Notes under the pieces: model-generated
Seen by the model: the letters and a program-made list of their open reading frames with translations, nothing else
Databases searched by the model: none
Told to the model about the DNA's origin: nothing
Part shown: in pieces, positions 12,109 to 25,520 of the stretch
Position numbering within the stretch: the first letter of the stretch is position 1
How the letters are laid out: each line of letters starts with the position of its first letter
Source: Theocolax elegans
Taxonomy: Eukaryota; Arthropoda; Insecta; Hymenoptera; Cerocephalidae
Direction: 5' to 3'
NCBI GenBank assembly: GCA_026168455.1
Contig: CM047430.1
Location: 28,425,237-28,489,236 of the forward strand
Length of the DNA stretch: 64,000 nucleotides
Program-made: the position numbers and the translations under genes

Positions 12109-12723
12109 TTTGTGTCTATTTTTAAATGAATATATAAATATATATAAATATATATATATATATATAAAATTATAAATATATTGTGAGAAAAAGATATATC
12201 GCGTTACTAAGGATCGAGTCGCGTAACGATTTTTGACGCGAGAAAGAGAATATCTGGCTCTAGTAGTTTTTAAATTATTAGTGACTAGGGTTACCATAAT
12301 CGTAAATGAATACACGCTATTAAAAATGAGCGAAAAGAGAAGTGAAACCTAGACGCGATTAAAGATCAAAAAAGTAGAAAAAGTAAATAGGTCTCTTGAG
12401 CGATTTTTGGCCACGGTATACGACGCGATTAGTCGACGCGGAAACGCGTGCGTACGCGATTTCGGGATAGTTAGCGAAAGATAAAGGAAATTTAAGGGAC
12501 TTGTGTGCGGACTGCAGTAAATCAGCAAACGTTTGTATTCTTCATTAAACACACGTTAGGAGACACGAATATAATTCTAAAAAATAAAATCTAGAGAAGA
12601 TGCAACGTGCCGAGATGCGCGAAATCATGTAACGGGATCGGTTTGACGAAACGCGTGTAACGGAAGAAATGACTATCATGTGTAAACGAAAGAGAGAGAG
12701 AGGGGGAGGGGAAGAAGGAGATA

Positions 12724-12749
12724 GTGAGAGAGTGAGCGAGTGAGTGAGT

Positions 12750-12775
<26 letters not shown>
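12724..12775. repeat. GTGA/GA microsatellite
   Basis: Imperfect gtga units grade into a pure GA run. Confidence 0.9.
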
Positions 12776-12780
<5 letters not shown>

Positions 12781-13267
12781 CGCGATAGCGAGAGAGATAG
12801 AACTGTCAAATTAAATAAACTCCATTTCGTTATATTGTAAAATTGTAAAGAGAAAACGTTTGAGAAATTATAAAAAAAGTCTACGCCATTAAACTAGGTC
12901 TCGGTACTCGTAACTAGGGAGTTGTGTGAGGTACAAAGTCCTGGCCGGCAGGGCGCGCGAGGTCCACCCCCCCAATCCCCGTACTTACCCTATTTGTATT
13001 ACAAAAAAATCAATAAATCAATAACCATTGCTTCCGAATGAGAACGAGGAAAAGAAAAGACGTTCTCGGCATTACGTGTCATGACGAAGCAACGGAACTC
13101 GGATGTCGAGCAAACTGCTGCCTCCTTTAGGGCGCTCGCCTGCGCGTGGAACAGAAAGAGTTCCCCCCTCGCTCCAGGCGAAGAAAAAAATGACTTGGTA
13201 CACGTACACCCTTCCCGATAAATCAAAACATACATTGACACATATCGTTCCAAGGTTCCACGTACAA

Positions 13268-13357
13268 GCACACGCGCACACGCGCACACACACGCACACA
13301 TACGTTTATAGTTACGCGCAGCACACACGCAGGACACGGACACACACACACAAACAC

Positions 13358-13394
<37 letters not shown>

Positions 13395-13431
13395 GTGAGA
13401 TGAGAGAGAGAGAGAGGAGAGAGAGAGAGAC
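13268..13431. repeat. Compound CA/CG and GA repeat
   Basis: A CA-rich section with interspersed CG (13268-13355) changes directly into an imperfect GA section (to 13431). Confidence 0.9.
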
Positions 13432-13529
13432 GGACGCGCGCTCCGAGTCAAGACCAGAAAACACGTTGGCAGCGCACGTTCGTCGAACGACGACGATGGC
13501 TGATGTCGGAATTTTGTACCGATTGACAA

Positions 13530-13559
13530 CGCGCACACGCACACGCACACGCACACGCA
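13530..13559. repeat. (ACACGC)n repeat
   Basis: About five hexamer copies, related in composition to the CA/CG block 100 bp to the left. Confidence 0.9.
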
Positions 13560-13742
13560 GACACTTACAGACTGACACACGCGTACACGTAACCTTGCAC
13601 CTACGACAGGCTCCGACCGATAGAGTAACATATTGATGGAAAGGAGCGGTGGGAACAAATAATCGGGTATCTGGTCCTGCACGTACTCGAGAGACGTACT
13701 CAAAGGAGGTTGCAATGCGCTCAAAAGGTGGCATCCGAGCTA

Positions 13743-13779
13743 AGCGAAGGCAATCCTCGCATCGAGGATTGTCCTCGCT
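13743..13779. other. Strong hairpin, 17-bp stem with 3-base loop
   Basis: The two arms, 13743-13759 and 13763-13779, are complementary except for two positions, around the loop cat. The inner nine pairs (caatcctcg/cgaggattg) are perfect. Further inverted repeats follow within 150 bp: tcggcac near 13868 with gtgccga near 13902, and ccctag with ctaggg. The block could be a structured RNA element or the remains of a small inverted-repeat element. The stem is too short for a normal microRNA precursor. Confidence 0.6.
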
Positions 13780-14820
13780 GTCAAATGTGTTTCGATAAAT
13801 ATATATAGACACATTATATATATCGATATGTCCTGAGATACAAGTACGGAGTTTGGTGGGTGAATCTCGGCACCTGCTGGTCGGAACCCTAGTTACGAGT
13901 GCCGAACCTAGGGCCGAGTATCTCGGCTTGGATAATAAGCTTTCGCCAGGCAAACAGAAGGAAGCAACCCTCGAGATAAGCCCCGCTATCTCGATGCTCT
14001 GGTGAAACGCTGCATTTGACTATTTGACTAAAGGCTGCAACGATCAGAAAGAGAGCAATGATTATACATATATAAATATAACTGTGTGTCGTTTCACTTG
14101 GTGCGAGTGCCGCCGCTTAACTCTATTTTTTATGTACTCGAATAAGGTATATTGTTTGTACGATAACGATCTACGAGATATTTGGTTAAGGATTTTAAGA
14201 TCAGACTTATTATATATATATACATATATATATACCTGATTATTTTGATGGTGTTTTCTTTCTCGTTTACTTCTTAAAGATAAAGTTGATCAAAATGTGA
14301 AAAGTCAGATAGAATTGATTAAGTTTTTCGTATATATATATGTAGAGTTCGATGGTTAAGTTTGAATTTGCGAGAAGTTCTTTTATGAATGCAACGACGA
14401 GGTCTCGGACGGTGCGCGTGGGAGTCGGAACTCGGAACGATTCCCTCTTTTACCTCTTTATTTTTCGAGAACTCGTCCGCTGCATTCGATGCTGCGACGG
14501 TTGTACACGCGAACGGGATTCATTCGTTTTCATTCTCTTAATCTACGGATACTTCCTCTCTTCGAGTTTCTTTTTTTTTTATATAAATAATATACATAAA
14601 TGTTCTTCACGTATCGAGCCGCGAGATGGACGGATGCATTAGCGTAATCACGTGAATACTTAGTGCCATAGAGTTTGCAGCGGGCGCATCGGCGCGCAAA
14701 GACTGTACTTAATTAAATAAACGTTAGTTTAAATTGACGCCGCGGTCGGAAGAGAGAAAGCAACGAGCACAAAGTCAATTATTATACTTTCTTCTTTCTG
14801 TTTCTTATTGATATATTATA

Positions 14821-14916
14821 AATATCTATATACATTATAAATACCTATATATATATGTATATATATATATATGTATATATATACACACATACATATACAT
14901 ATACATATATATACAC

Positions 14917-14971
<55 letters not shown>

Positions 14972-14997
14972 TGCGTGTGTGCGTGTGTGTACATGTA
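14821..14997. repeat. Compound AT/GTAT/GT microsatellite
   Basis: An AT-rich part with gtatat and catata units leads to a GT run at 14934-14964 and then to GTGC-type units. Confidence 0.92.
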
Positions 14998-16574
14998 TTT
15001 TTTTTCTATCCTGTTCGTTTCGTCGCGCATATTATACATATATACATATGCTTTCTTATTCTCTTTAATTTTGTAATACCGGACGAGCAAGTTCGTTTTA
15101 TACGTATATATATATAGTGATAACAAGGAGTACACCGCGTATACGAAAATTATATATATATATATATACACATAAATAAAGTCGTGAGAATAAATATATT
15201 TCGATCGATCAGAAACCGGAGACCCGTCGGAAGATGCATTTGTTGATGTCGTGTTAAATTTATTATTAAAAAACATTAGGTAATTCCTTAAACAATGTTT
15301 CCTTGTTTATGACTAGCAATTGTTTGTTCGCATTTGTTAAAAGTTTGTGCACGCACAAGACGCAGAGTTTTTCATTCTTTCCTCGTCGCGTTCCTATATT
15401 ATACGGTTTTTTTTATATTAATACTGTACAGAGATCAGCTCGGCGGATTCTACATATATTGTATATATGTATATGTATATATAACAGCAGATTCGGATAT
15501 TAGGCGCGAGCACTCGCTATTACTGTTTTTTGTTTCTTATTTCTTTGCTTCTATTACCAAGGGCGTTACTCTTTTTTTTATTTTTTCGAACGCCACTGTT
15601 GATTGTCGTAGAAAACGCGAGAATAGCTAGAATAAATTTTAACGCGAAGGAAAAATAAATCGACGCGAGTACTCACGCCTGCCGAATCGAGCACTTAAGC
15701 GAAAGTTCGACTTATACAGATGCTAGCCACTACTAACGGCTTGAGTCTTCTTATACCGACAGGCATCGTCGATGTATGTGTGTTGATATGCATTAAAAGC
15801 AAGATAAATAAGTAAAGAGAACAAAAATATGGATATTAATACGAGAATAAAAGATTTGATGAAAAAATATGTTTTTTTTTCTTTCGACGTAGACTTAAGG
15901 CTAGAAAATGAAGGATAATAATAAACAAAAAAAAGGAAAAAAAGAAAAATGAAACACCCGCACATTGTATACGACTAGCATTATAGCGATATAATATATT
16001 ACCGATAATGAATACTGTTCAAACTATTGTCTCAATCAACGTATTTTCATTATAAATAAATGTTAGCCTTGTTGAGTTAAAACGAAAATGCAATGAGTAT
16101 TTATTTGACAAGTTCACTCTCTCTGATACAACACCGTAATCGGTCATTCTACATCCTTAAATCCCGTTTACACAAAAAGTAACGCACTTGAGCACGTTTC
16201 TCTTCTCTTTGTCGCACGTGAATGGAGTATAGAGGCGTATCGATAACATTATAACTAAGTAACGAGCATCAACGAATTAACTGGATCATCCCGTCATCGA
16301 GAGTGGTGAGCCGCTGCGGAGGAAAAGTAAGTTTTCATCAGGTGGTAAGATGCCGAAGCTTAACTTCACGGAAAGAGTCGTAGAACGGTAAGAGAGTAGA
16401 CTGGGACAACTCGCGGTTGTTGCCATAAATCGCAGTTAACCCCTCCGCTAATAAATATTTAACCCTTTAAATTTGCAACAGCCCTTAGCGTGTAGCGATT
16501 TGCATAAGGCTCCTATTTCATTTACACATCGCATAATTGAATATTTAAATTCAATTGCGCGTTCCTCCCTCTCC

Positions 16575-16610
16575 CCTCTCTCTCTCTCTCTCTCTCTCTC
16601 CCTCTCTCTC
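16575..16610. repeat. (CT)n microsatellite
   Basis: A CT run with one interruption. Confidence 0.92.
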
Positions 16611-18237
16611 GTTCCAAGGTACGCGGCAGTTTCGCGAGCCGCAAAACTGCAGTAAAACTTGTAACGGGGCCACTTTCCTTCCACGAATAAGCCACCCTCG
16701 TTCTCGCCGCTCGACTTATATACGCTGAACTTAGGTGAGCGAGGCTCATTCTTTCCCTCCTGTCTTTCACCCTTCGAGCTCTCTCTACGGAGAGATTTCG
16801 CTTCATCGATGGTTATACCGACCAAAGATGCCACCTATTTGCATTAGATTGTTTAGCTTAACTTGTCAACTTTTCTACTACCGACTTTTCTCAGCTTCGA
16901 AGGGTAGATCACCTTCTTTGATTAAGGTTTATGTTAACGCGTTTATTGATTACCAAATTATTTTATATATTATTTTATTTATGGCTTTACACATATTACC
17001 TTTACCTTTCCACATTGATTTTCTAATTTATTAGTGTATTCAATGCACTAAACCAAATGTGTGTGATCGATGCATCCCATTTCAATACATTTGATTAAAT
17101 TTCTTTTCCTCTTATATTTCGTGTACTGCACGCTATCCCATAAATTCGCAAATGTGAATTAATTTTATACGGAATAGATGAAAGTAGGTATACACTCCAC
17201 ATAGCCAGTAAATAAAAAAATAAATAAAACATAAATGAGCTAAACGATTAATAGTAAGAATAATTGATGGCGCAGCGTGAACTCGAGACCATTTAAAAAT
17301 CGGTGCGACTCTCGATATTGCAAATGTAGTCAGTTAGCATCCTGCGTCGGGTTAGCGACATCTCGCGATTCTTCATATTAAACCGACAGCGTATTCTCGG
17401 GGGCGAGAGACTCGTTGTATCTCTCTTTCTGTGCACTTCCCTCCTTCCATAGGTTTGCTCTCGAGCGTGTCGCTGGTTATACGTCGCAAATATTTATAGA
17501 AATATCCGCGCGACCGACTCGAGCTTCTTCTCGCCTACGCTCGTATATATAAGCATCATCTTCCTCGTTTTTCGCGTTTCCGAAGCAGCTTTACCCAACC
17601 CATCGAACCGCACGTAATTATATATTTTTATTTTTACGCGATTGACCAACAACTCGATGTTTATATACGCTCATACGTGACCCCTTTCACAAGAAATTTA
17701 GTCAACCGCTATAATTTGTAGAACTTGAATATTTCTATCTTATCGTTTTATATTTAACTTTTATACATACTTGATATAAATCTATTTTACTGTTTGGATG
17801 AGTCAATCTAAACTGTAAGGTTTAAAAAGATCGGTAGTGAAGTGTGTTTATGAAAATAATGGTAATATCAATAGTACAGTGAATTTGAATGTTGAATGTT
17901 TACTATATGTGTATAAAATGTATAAATAAAATAGCGGCCTACTACCGGAATAAACAAGGTTTAAAGAAATAATTTTTTATAAAGTTTGACGATTAGTTTG
18001 AAAAGGAAGGAAAATTAACTGAAAGCGGCTATAGGTGGTGTGTCTCGAGGCGCGCACTTAAACACGCGCGTCTACGAGCGCGCGAGTAATGCGATAAGTG
18101 TAACGACACCCTCGGCCAATTGGAGCCGAGTGCGGTATTCCTCGGTCGCGGTATACCCGCCCATTTGTGTATCGAAACCTCTTTCCTTCTCGCTCGTATA
18201 TATATGCAGAGCTCCGACGATTATTACCGACCTGCTC

Positions 18238-18277
18238 CTCTCTCTCTCTCTCTCTCTCTCTCTCGCTCTCTCTCTCT
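18238..18277. repeat. (CT)n microsatellite
   Basis: A CT run with one G interruption at its centre. Confidence 0.93.
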
Positions 18278-18851
18278 TGCTCTTTCTTTTCTATCTGCAC
18301 AGTGTACGTGTGTTTACTGTTGCCGCGCTCGTGTGTCTCTGACGTACCAGGCTCCTCGGAGAGAGAAAAAAAGTTATTTTATTGAGTGCGACTCATGGAA
18401 AATTACGGATCTTTTTTCTTTCTTTGCGTCTTCCCCCCCGAGTTCGCCGGTCTACCGAAATAGATCGGTAGTGACTACGCCGCTCTCTATTTTCGATCCT
18501 AACTATGACGCGTCTAAATACATTGTCTTGGGGGAAAATAATATTTTTTTTCTTCTCCTTGGTCTCGCTTATTTTCCTTTTTTCTCTTTTATTATCGAGT
18601 ACTTATATCGATGTTTCAAAACTTTTTATGCGGACAGCAGATATATATTTTTATAAAATCTTCAATATACATAACTTAATTGGTTGGGTGTTTTCTTACG
18701 TAGTTGCATTAATGATTTAAACTAATATGCACGTTGAATACAGGCATATATATGTATATATTAATACGTATTTCCATTTCCAGTGATGTACAAATTGCAT
18801 TAGTCATTCCGCATGAAGCGTCTATTAAAATATATACGCGCGCCGTACGTG

Positions 18852-18855
<4 letters not shown>

Positions 18856-18894
<39 letters not shown>
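18856..18894. repeat. (GT)n microsatellite
   Basis: Pure GT, about 39 bases. Confidence 0.96.
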
Positions 18895-18896
<2 letters not shown>

Positions 18897-21800
18897 ACAC
18901 GCATACTTGGAGGGCACTTGGGTACATCCATGCGAAAAATCAATTCCTTGTAAACGTCGGGTTATTTCGTATTTTGGAAGGACGAGCGCTCGTCGTGGAC
19001 TATGTAACGGGTAGGAGAACCCTAAAAAGTGAACGGATATATAGCAATTAATATTGAAATTAGTAAATTGATGGAACAAATTGATAAAATTGGAAAAGAT
19101 AAACGTCGTATAGAGGCTCGATGCGCTTGGTAAGTTTATTGAAAACGATACCGACACAGAGCTCGGTTTCGCGTGCGTAAAGGAAAAACAAATAACCATA
19201 ATTCGTCGGAGGTTTCACGTAATAAATACGTAAGGAGGTGCGTTATTACCGCCCTATTGACATTAGGGAACAAGAGGTTAGAGGATGAGCAGTCCCGTAC
19301 CTCGTGGAATATAAGAGAGCGATCAACTCGGGAGGAGCGTGCAAGATTGCTACCTGCGCGACTCGTCCACGGGTGAACGCGGATGCGATAACTGCTTCGT
19401 ATAGGAGCCTAGGTGCCGCTGTCGGTGTTATTACCGCAGGGGAGCGTCAGCTGGGCCACCGGGTCACGCCCCTCGCTCGCGCGCTATTATCAATGCATTA
19501 TGAAAACTTATGGCGTTCCGTGAATTACCCGACTCTCTCATCTTACATATCTTTTCGTACTTGCTTCGTTTTTTTTTCTTCGTTCGCTTCTCTGATTATT
19601 ACACCTATCAATATCTGATATACCATCTTCGATTCGACATTTCGTAGAAATATAATATGCCTTATGTAAAGTATACAATAAGATTACATTATCTAATGTA
19701 GATGTGTTTTGACTATTTAATCTTCATATTAACAGAAATAAATACCGTTATACGGTTTTAATGCCAGCTGTCATAATTTTCATTACTTTTTTAGAAGTAC
19801 GGGTGATTCCAAGAATAAACAAGTTACATACAAATCTAAGTAGAGGCAAATTTTTCAAAACGTGGGCACCCACGGGAAGGTAAATAAATATCGAACCTAG
19901 TCCAAGCGAGGAAAAGTCCAGAAATTGAAGGTACACATCCTGGATTTGGTATAGAACCATTAGCATCGACAAGCTCTCTAGCAAGCATAGTACCTTTCGT
20001 TTCACCACCCCGCAACATTTGCGCGAGACACCTCGAATAAAAGAGAAAGCCAGACGCAGGAGCCGATAGAAGAGAAGAAAGAGAGAAAGAGAGATAGAGA
20101 GAAAGAGAAAGAATGGAAGGGAGCGCGAAGGGTGTTTTGCTGGTAATTGGTGCCAATTTAATCCTGCCCTTCGCTCTTCTCCGAGAGCAAAGGGGAGGCG
20201 GGAGGGGAAGCTTCGAGCGGGTGTAGAGCCGCACGCGATTCCAAGGGTGAACTGGCGCTCCCTTCCCACGCGCTATAAGTTCATCTGCCCACGTGTGCAG
20301 CCCCTCTGTGTACGCGAAAATATAATTAACGGTAATAGCGCGCATATATGGCTCGGATTAACTTCGGGAACCCTTGACGCTACACGACGTCAAATTCTTC
20401 GGCTGAGTATACCAACCTTTCTCCCACTCTCTCTCTCTCTCTCTCTCTCGCCCTTTCTCGCCCTCTTCGTCTTTCCTTTCCCCGGCTCTCGTTCGAACGA
20501 TCGACCCTCGGAGCTTCGTTTTCGTGGGCGTTCCCCGATTGTCTTTTTAATTTCCTCGAGGAACCGCTAAGTAGATGGATGTTGGATTATGATTTAGGAA
20601 GTGCGAGAAGCTACCGTCTCTAAATGGGAAAAGTTAATTATATTGGAAATCACTTGCGGTAACGCTAGACGTGTTTGCCCTAACCATTAATTTTCGGCCC
20701 ACCTTGCTATTATTATTATTATTGTTATTATTATTATTAAGTAACAAGTATCAGATAGTTTACATTATTTCGCTGTGCCTACTCGATTCCTTCAACTAGG
20801 GTATGACGATACTAATTTTAAATTGGCCATTTTATTCTACTTGAGAAAAACATTATTTTGAAATATTTCAAGATAAATACATCAAAATATGTTATACATG
20901 TATACAAGTAATTCGTTATAATAGGTGAAAAAAGTCCGTAATTTTTATCGGGCCATTTGAAATACACGATACTCGGTTAACAGTCAAGATAGATTCGTCG
21001 TTGTCTCATCTTGTGATGTAGGAGACGACGAAGCTTGGCATTTTTTCCTTCTGTTTGCTATAACAAAAGAACCACCGGTTGACATCGATATTTTTTTGGT
21101 CTTTTCGTATTATCGAAGCCCTCTCTCGCGTGAGAATGGTCGCAGGAAGAGAGAAAATCTTTTTTCTTTTCGACCTCCTCCCACCTCTTCGCAAAATCAA
21201 TGTACAGGCAAAGGGTTCCCGTGGGTCCTGTTTGAATATGCGAATTCGCCGTGAGTTGGTAGCTCACTCTCTGTCTTCTCTCTCTCTCTCTCTCACTTTC
21301 TCGCAGTCAGGTGCGTCGCAAACCCAAACCAAAAGGATCGTAGAGAGGTCCCTACTCCCCTTTAAAGCTTCGGCTTCTGCCGCTACGCGCGCCGCATACT
21401 GCCATTGTTCCCGCGGGAGGACTGTCCTTCTTTTTCACTTCTCTCTTGCTCTCACTTTCTTATACTTTCTTCCTCTCTCCTCCTCCTCCTCCTCCTCCCT
21501 CCCCCGGCTCACGAGACTCACACCTCGAAGGAGCAACGCGAGATTTCGACTCGCACGCTTAAATTCCTTGAACGGCTTCTCGATGCTTGCTTGAACAACT
21601 CGATGGCAATAGATTCGACAAAGACGTGTCGATCCTCCGATAAAATGAACGTTAACGTTGTAAATTCACCCACGCATTATTGTATTTCACAACGTGTTAT
21701 TTTCGTATCGTCTTTAAATTTTTAGATTTGAATGTTGACATCAGTGTGAAAAAAGTACGGAGACAAAAAATTTACTGATTTTAACAAAATATTTATTAAT

Positions 21801-22618
21801 TCCAAATATTTGAATGAGCGTTCAATTGCATAAAATAAATAATGGTTATAGAGGTACATTAATATTAGTATAAATTAATCATTTGACTAAATCTGTACTA
21901 AAGTTTTTTTGAATATATATAGTAGTAATTACCAGATATATTGCACAATGTCGTAGAGTCGTAATATGTATTTGTATAATTACAAAAATGATTTAGCAGT
22001 TTTGAAAGCTATTTTTATTGATGATTCGAAACGAGTGAGAATCGATAATTCGATAATTAAAAATTGATAAATACTATATATACCTATTGTAGTATGTAGG
22101 GTTTCGCTTCAAGTTTCACACTTGGTATTTACATTAAATTTCATTTACCGATCAGTTATTTCTCGTAAATTGTATCTATAGACTAAATGCCCTCTGAATG
22201 AACTGTGTTTAATACGATATAAGTATAGGCGCGGCAGAAGTATCGACCATAGTTTACAACGCTCAGTATTTCCGAAGGTACAAGACTGGACTGCAACTAG
22301 CGCAATTGATGTATCAATTAAATAAATGGTATTAAAGCGTTAAAACCACTGGGAGTAAACTTCCTTACCTGTGAAATCGCGAGGTAGGAATAAATAAAAC
22401 GAAGGTTCTCGGTGAAGGAATAAAAAGTACAATGTCAATTTGGAAGTAACGAAAGGGATTCCCATGTCCGCGAAAACGAGATATACATATAGGAGCTGAG
22501 AAAACGAATATATATGCGAGATAAGTTATAAGCGGGTCGATCGGCTCAAAGTCAAAGTAGTTGTAGTTTCGTAGCATTGTAGAAGGCGAAAGAGAGACGA
22601 GGTAGAGAAGGACCAAGT

Positions 22619-22652
22619 CGAAGACGAAGACGAAGACGAAGACGAAGACGAA
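22619..22652. repeat. (GAAGAC)n repeat
   Basis: About five and a half copies of a GAAGAC unit. Confidence 0.92.
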
Positions 22653-23209
22653 AGGAGAAGGAGGTGCGGAGCAGAGCGAACGTCGTCCGCAATGCGCGAG
22701 AAGGCGGGAGATCTTGTATGCAAATTCTCTTGGTGCATCTCCGTGGGATCCTGCCGGGATCCGTCGAGGATTAACGGGCCGGCTCGCATGAAAGGCAAAA
22801 CTCTGAGGGGAAGGGTGTGTAAGAGTCGCTTTACAGAAGTCCTGCCCTTAGTCTCGAGAAAAGAGAGGAGAGGAGAGGAGAGCCAGGGAGAGAACCCTAT
22901 CCCAGGGATATATCACTCCTTCTATCTCCTTTTATCCTTCGTTTCGTACGCTTATTTATACTGGATGACTTCTCGCGAGGGAATCGGGTCTCGCATACGT
23001 TTTTTTTCCGCTTCGAATCCAAGTTTTCGGGCCTCGAACTTGGAGGTGAGAAAGAAACCGAGCGAAAGCTGGAGCGTGACAAAGGGGCACCGAGTCGATA
23101 GAGTCGGGGTTTTATCGCAGCTTCCAGTATAGTACCGCGTTCGACCGTGAAAACACCGACTAAAGGGTTTATTCACCACCCGGAGAATTACAATCGTTGC
23201 TACAGGTGA

Positions 23210-23233
23210 ATCTCGATCTCGATCTCGATCTCG
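23210..23233. repeat. (ATCTCG)4 repeat
   Basis: Four tandem hexamers. Confidence 0.93.
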
Positions 23234-25477
23234 CTATTTAATTGCCTCGTCTGAATACCTGATCAACTGGCTCATTAAATTCTCTACGTGTTTGTCGCTT
23301 AAATATAAACATTAAAGATTAATAATCCATATTCTCTCAATTTTGGAGCTGTTGATGCGTCTTAAATACACATAATATTGTACTTTATCCTGCATTTTTG
23401 TATTTCTCGGTAATTACGGTAAGGAACGTCGAGCAACAAAAAAATTATTCGAAAGGTGCGAAGACAACTATTAGTCGGAGCGTTTAACCGCGAGGCTCCC
23501 ACCGTTTGTGGGCCGTTGCCAGATGTACGATCGCGAAAAAAGTGACGCTACGTGAGCCGCGTGCAAAGATGAATCTTGGCGACGGACTTTATCGTTATTG
23601 CGGTCTCGGACGGGATAACGGGAAGAGGAGGAGGGTCACCAAATTCGGGGAGGAGGGAAGAGAATTATGTGGTTGTAAAGAAAAAGTCGCGGACGCTTCC
23701 GAATAAAAGACTACAGGCGTGAAGTAGACACTTTAGAGTTTTGGAGGCCTCTCGATTCAAGTCGATTCTGCTGCATAAAGACCGCATCTTCGCGATTTCT
23801 GGTTGCGTACTCCGAAGAGTGTTGTAATCGATGTTGGCGGTGACGGAGATCTAAAACAAAGATGCGTGCTCACATTCTTTAGTTACGTGGTTAGAATTAA
23901 AAGTATCTGCTAAACGAAATTGTACAATGGAAATTTTTATAAATGTTCGATAAATAAGTAAACGATGCTGTTTATTTGTTGATTATTCTTTGAGACGCAA
24001 AACTTGCATAAAAATTGAGGATAAATATTACATTTGTAAATATTGTATCCGGGAATCGATTTCCAAATTTTAAAAAGGTCGCATACTCGCTTATGGATCT
24101 CGTGGAATAATACCTGATGAACGAGTGGTGAGTGTACCCGCGAAAGGTTAACGGGAATTATCGTTGGTAAATGGCCGGGTTGCGTATCACTTGACTGAAG
24201 GTAATCGAGCTCGCGCTTATAAATCCTATTAGAGGATTAGTAGGGGGTTGCGTCGTTGTTGCAAACGGCAAAGTTCGACGATGCCGCACCGTGGCTCCGC
24301 TCACGCTTACGTAACGCACAGAACGATCTTTAGCAGCTCGTGTGCAAACGTGTTCAGTGGAATCGTCGATACATATACGCAGCTTTACAAAGTTTTGTGG
24401 TGAGATTCACCCTCTCGTGAACGACCTCGTGCTCGCTTCAAAGGAAAATTAAACGTATCGGATAATTGAACGGATTTCGGTGTTACTCGGTGCTTTCGCG
24501 CTCTTATCGTCTATCCTCTTTACCTCTCGTTACTCATACAGTCTTGCCACTTAAGTTTCTATACCTATATATGCTATATGAGTTGCAATACTTTAGACTG
24601 TTCAAGACATCGTTATCAAAATTTTGAATGTATAACAATATTACTACAAACATTACAGAATTAGTCCGAACATAAAAATACCATGTCATATTGTACACAT
24701 GTACTTCACAAGTATATATCAATGTACTTGAACGAATAGTAATTTTAAATGTACTATTTTGATCTCTCTTGAGCGTAACGCAAAGTTTGCAACGTAAAAA
24801 TAGTATAATCAAACAGTTTGTTTGTCGAAATAAAAAAGAGAGAAAAAAAGGAATGTCCCGAATCCCCTGAGTAGGTAAGGAAAGACGTAAAAACGGTGTC
24901 TGCGGAACGGGTGTAGCACGAGCGAAGATCGACATTTAACTGTGCGCAAGGGTTGTTACAGAGTCGTATACGACCGGATGCATCTCGGCAAACCGAGCGG
25001 GAACCCAAAATTCGTACGACTTCCGGGCTAGAACGGGGATCTGCTCGATTTCGAGGTAGTAAAACGAGACAACTTTCTTCCCCTATACGCAGAGCCACCT
25101 CTTTCTCTCTCGCGTAATACGGCAGTAAAAGACAAATTTTGCCCCTCGTTCTCATCATTCGCTATTTCGCAAATCGCACGTGTAACATATCAATTTCCCC
25201 GCGGTAAAATTTTGCCGGTCGTTAATGCGGAACGAAGAGTAGATTGAAATTTCGGTTCGCAAATAGAAAATTTGATGGTTCGAAAGTAACTTTGCACCGG
25301 TATATTTCTTATTACACAAATAGGTTCGCCTCTTCATTCTCGGATCGAGACTGCAATTTTACGAGCGAGCCGCGCGTCTCCGCGCCACGGAATTTTTTTC
25401 TCCCGGTCTCTTTATTTTTCTTTTGTTGTTCCTCTCCACGGCTCCCCCGGCTTCATCTCCGTTTGTTTCTCGAAGGC

Positions 25478-25488
<11 letters not shown>

Positions 25489-25516
<28 letters not shown>
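25489..25516. repeat. (GA)n microsatellite
   Basis: A pure GA run of about 28 bases. Confidence 0.93.

Positions 25517-25520
<4 letters not shown>

Larger units (their letters stand above)
10092..12110 (+). other. Putative 3' UTR of the short hth isoform
   Basis: After the stop at 10091 there is no canonical AATAAA until 12099-12104 (overlapping second copy at 12103-12108); an ATTAAA occurs at 11482. The stretch is unlike the AT-rich intron elsewhere. It is strongly pyrimidine-rich at the start (CTTCTA-type triplets at 10222-10345), then has CACAGC, CATCCG and ATCTAC repeats at 10540-10637, and another CTT-rich block near 11281-11350. ORFs in it (for example 220 codons from 10082) are simple-repeat artefacts. 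If the short isoform is real, this is its 3' UTR; the poly(A) site is a guess. Confidence 0.45.
12111..16060. other. Low-complexity, repeat-rich tract (extended UTR or intron)
   Basis: No coding exon is recognisable. The tract is dominated by simple sequence: AT runs (12128-12168, 15147-15168), GA with GTGA (12724-12775), compound CA and GA repeats (13268-13431), ACACGC (13530-13559) and a compound AT-GT microsatellite (14821-14997). Long ORFs here (for example 241 codons on the minus strand at 12999-13724, and 213 codons at 13312-13953) come from reading these repeats. A GC-richer block with strong hairpins lies at 13700-13990. Confidence 0.6.

Noticed and set aside
12999..13953. Minus-strand ORFs of 241 and 213 codons
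   Set aside because: They are produced by reading CA, GA and CT repeats (runs of Ser-Leu and Cys-Val) and overlap each other and a + strand ORF. No protein family pattern.
16300..16330. Possible hth exon ending at a gtaagt donor
   Set aside because: None of the three frames gives the linker or homeodomain sequence of Hth.
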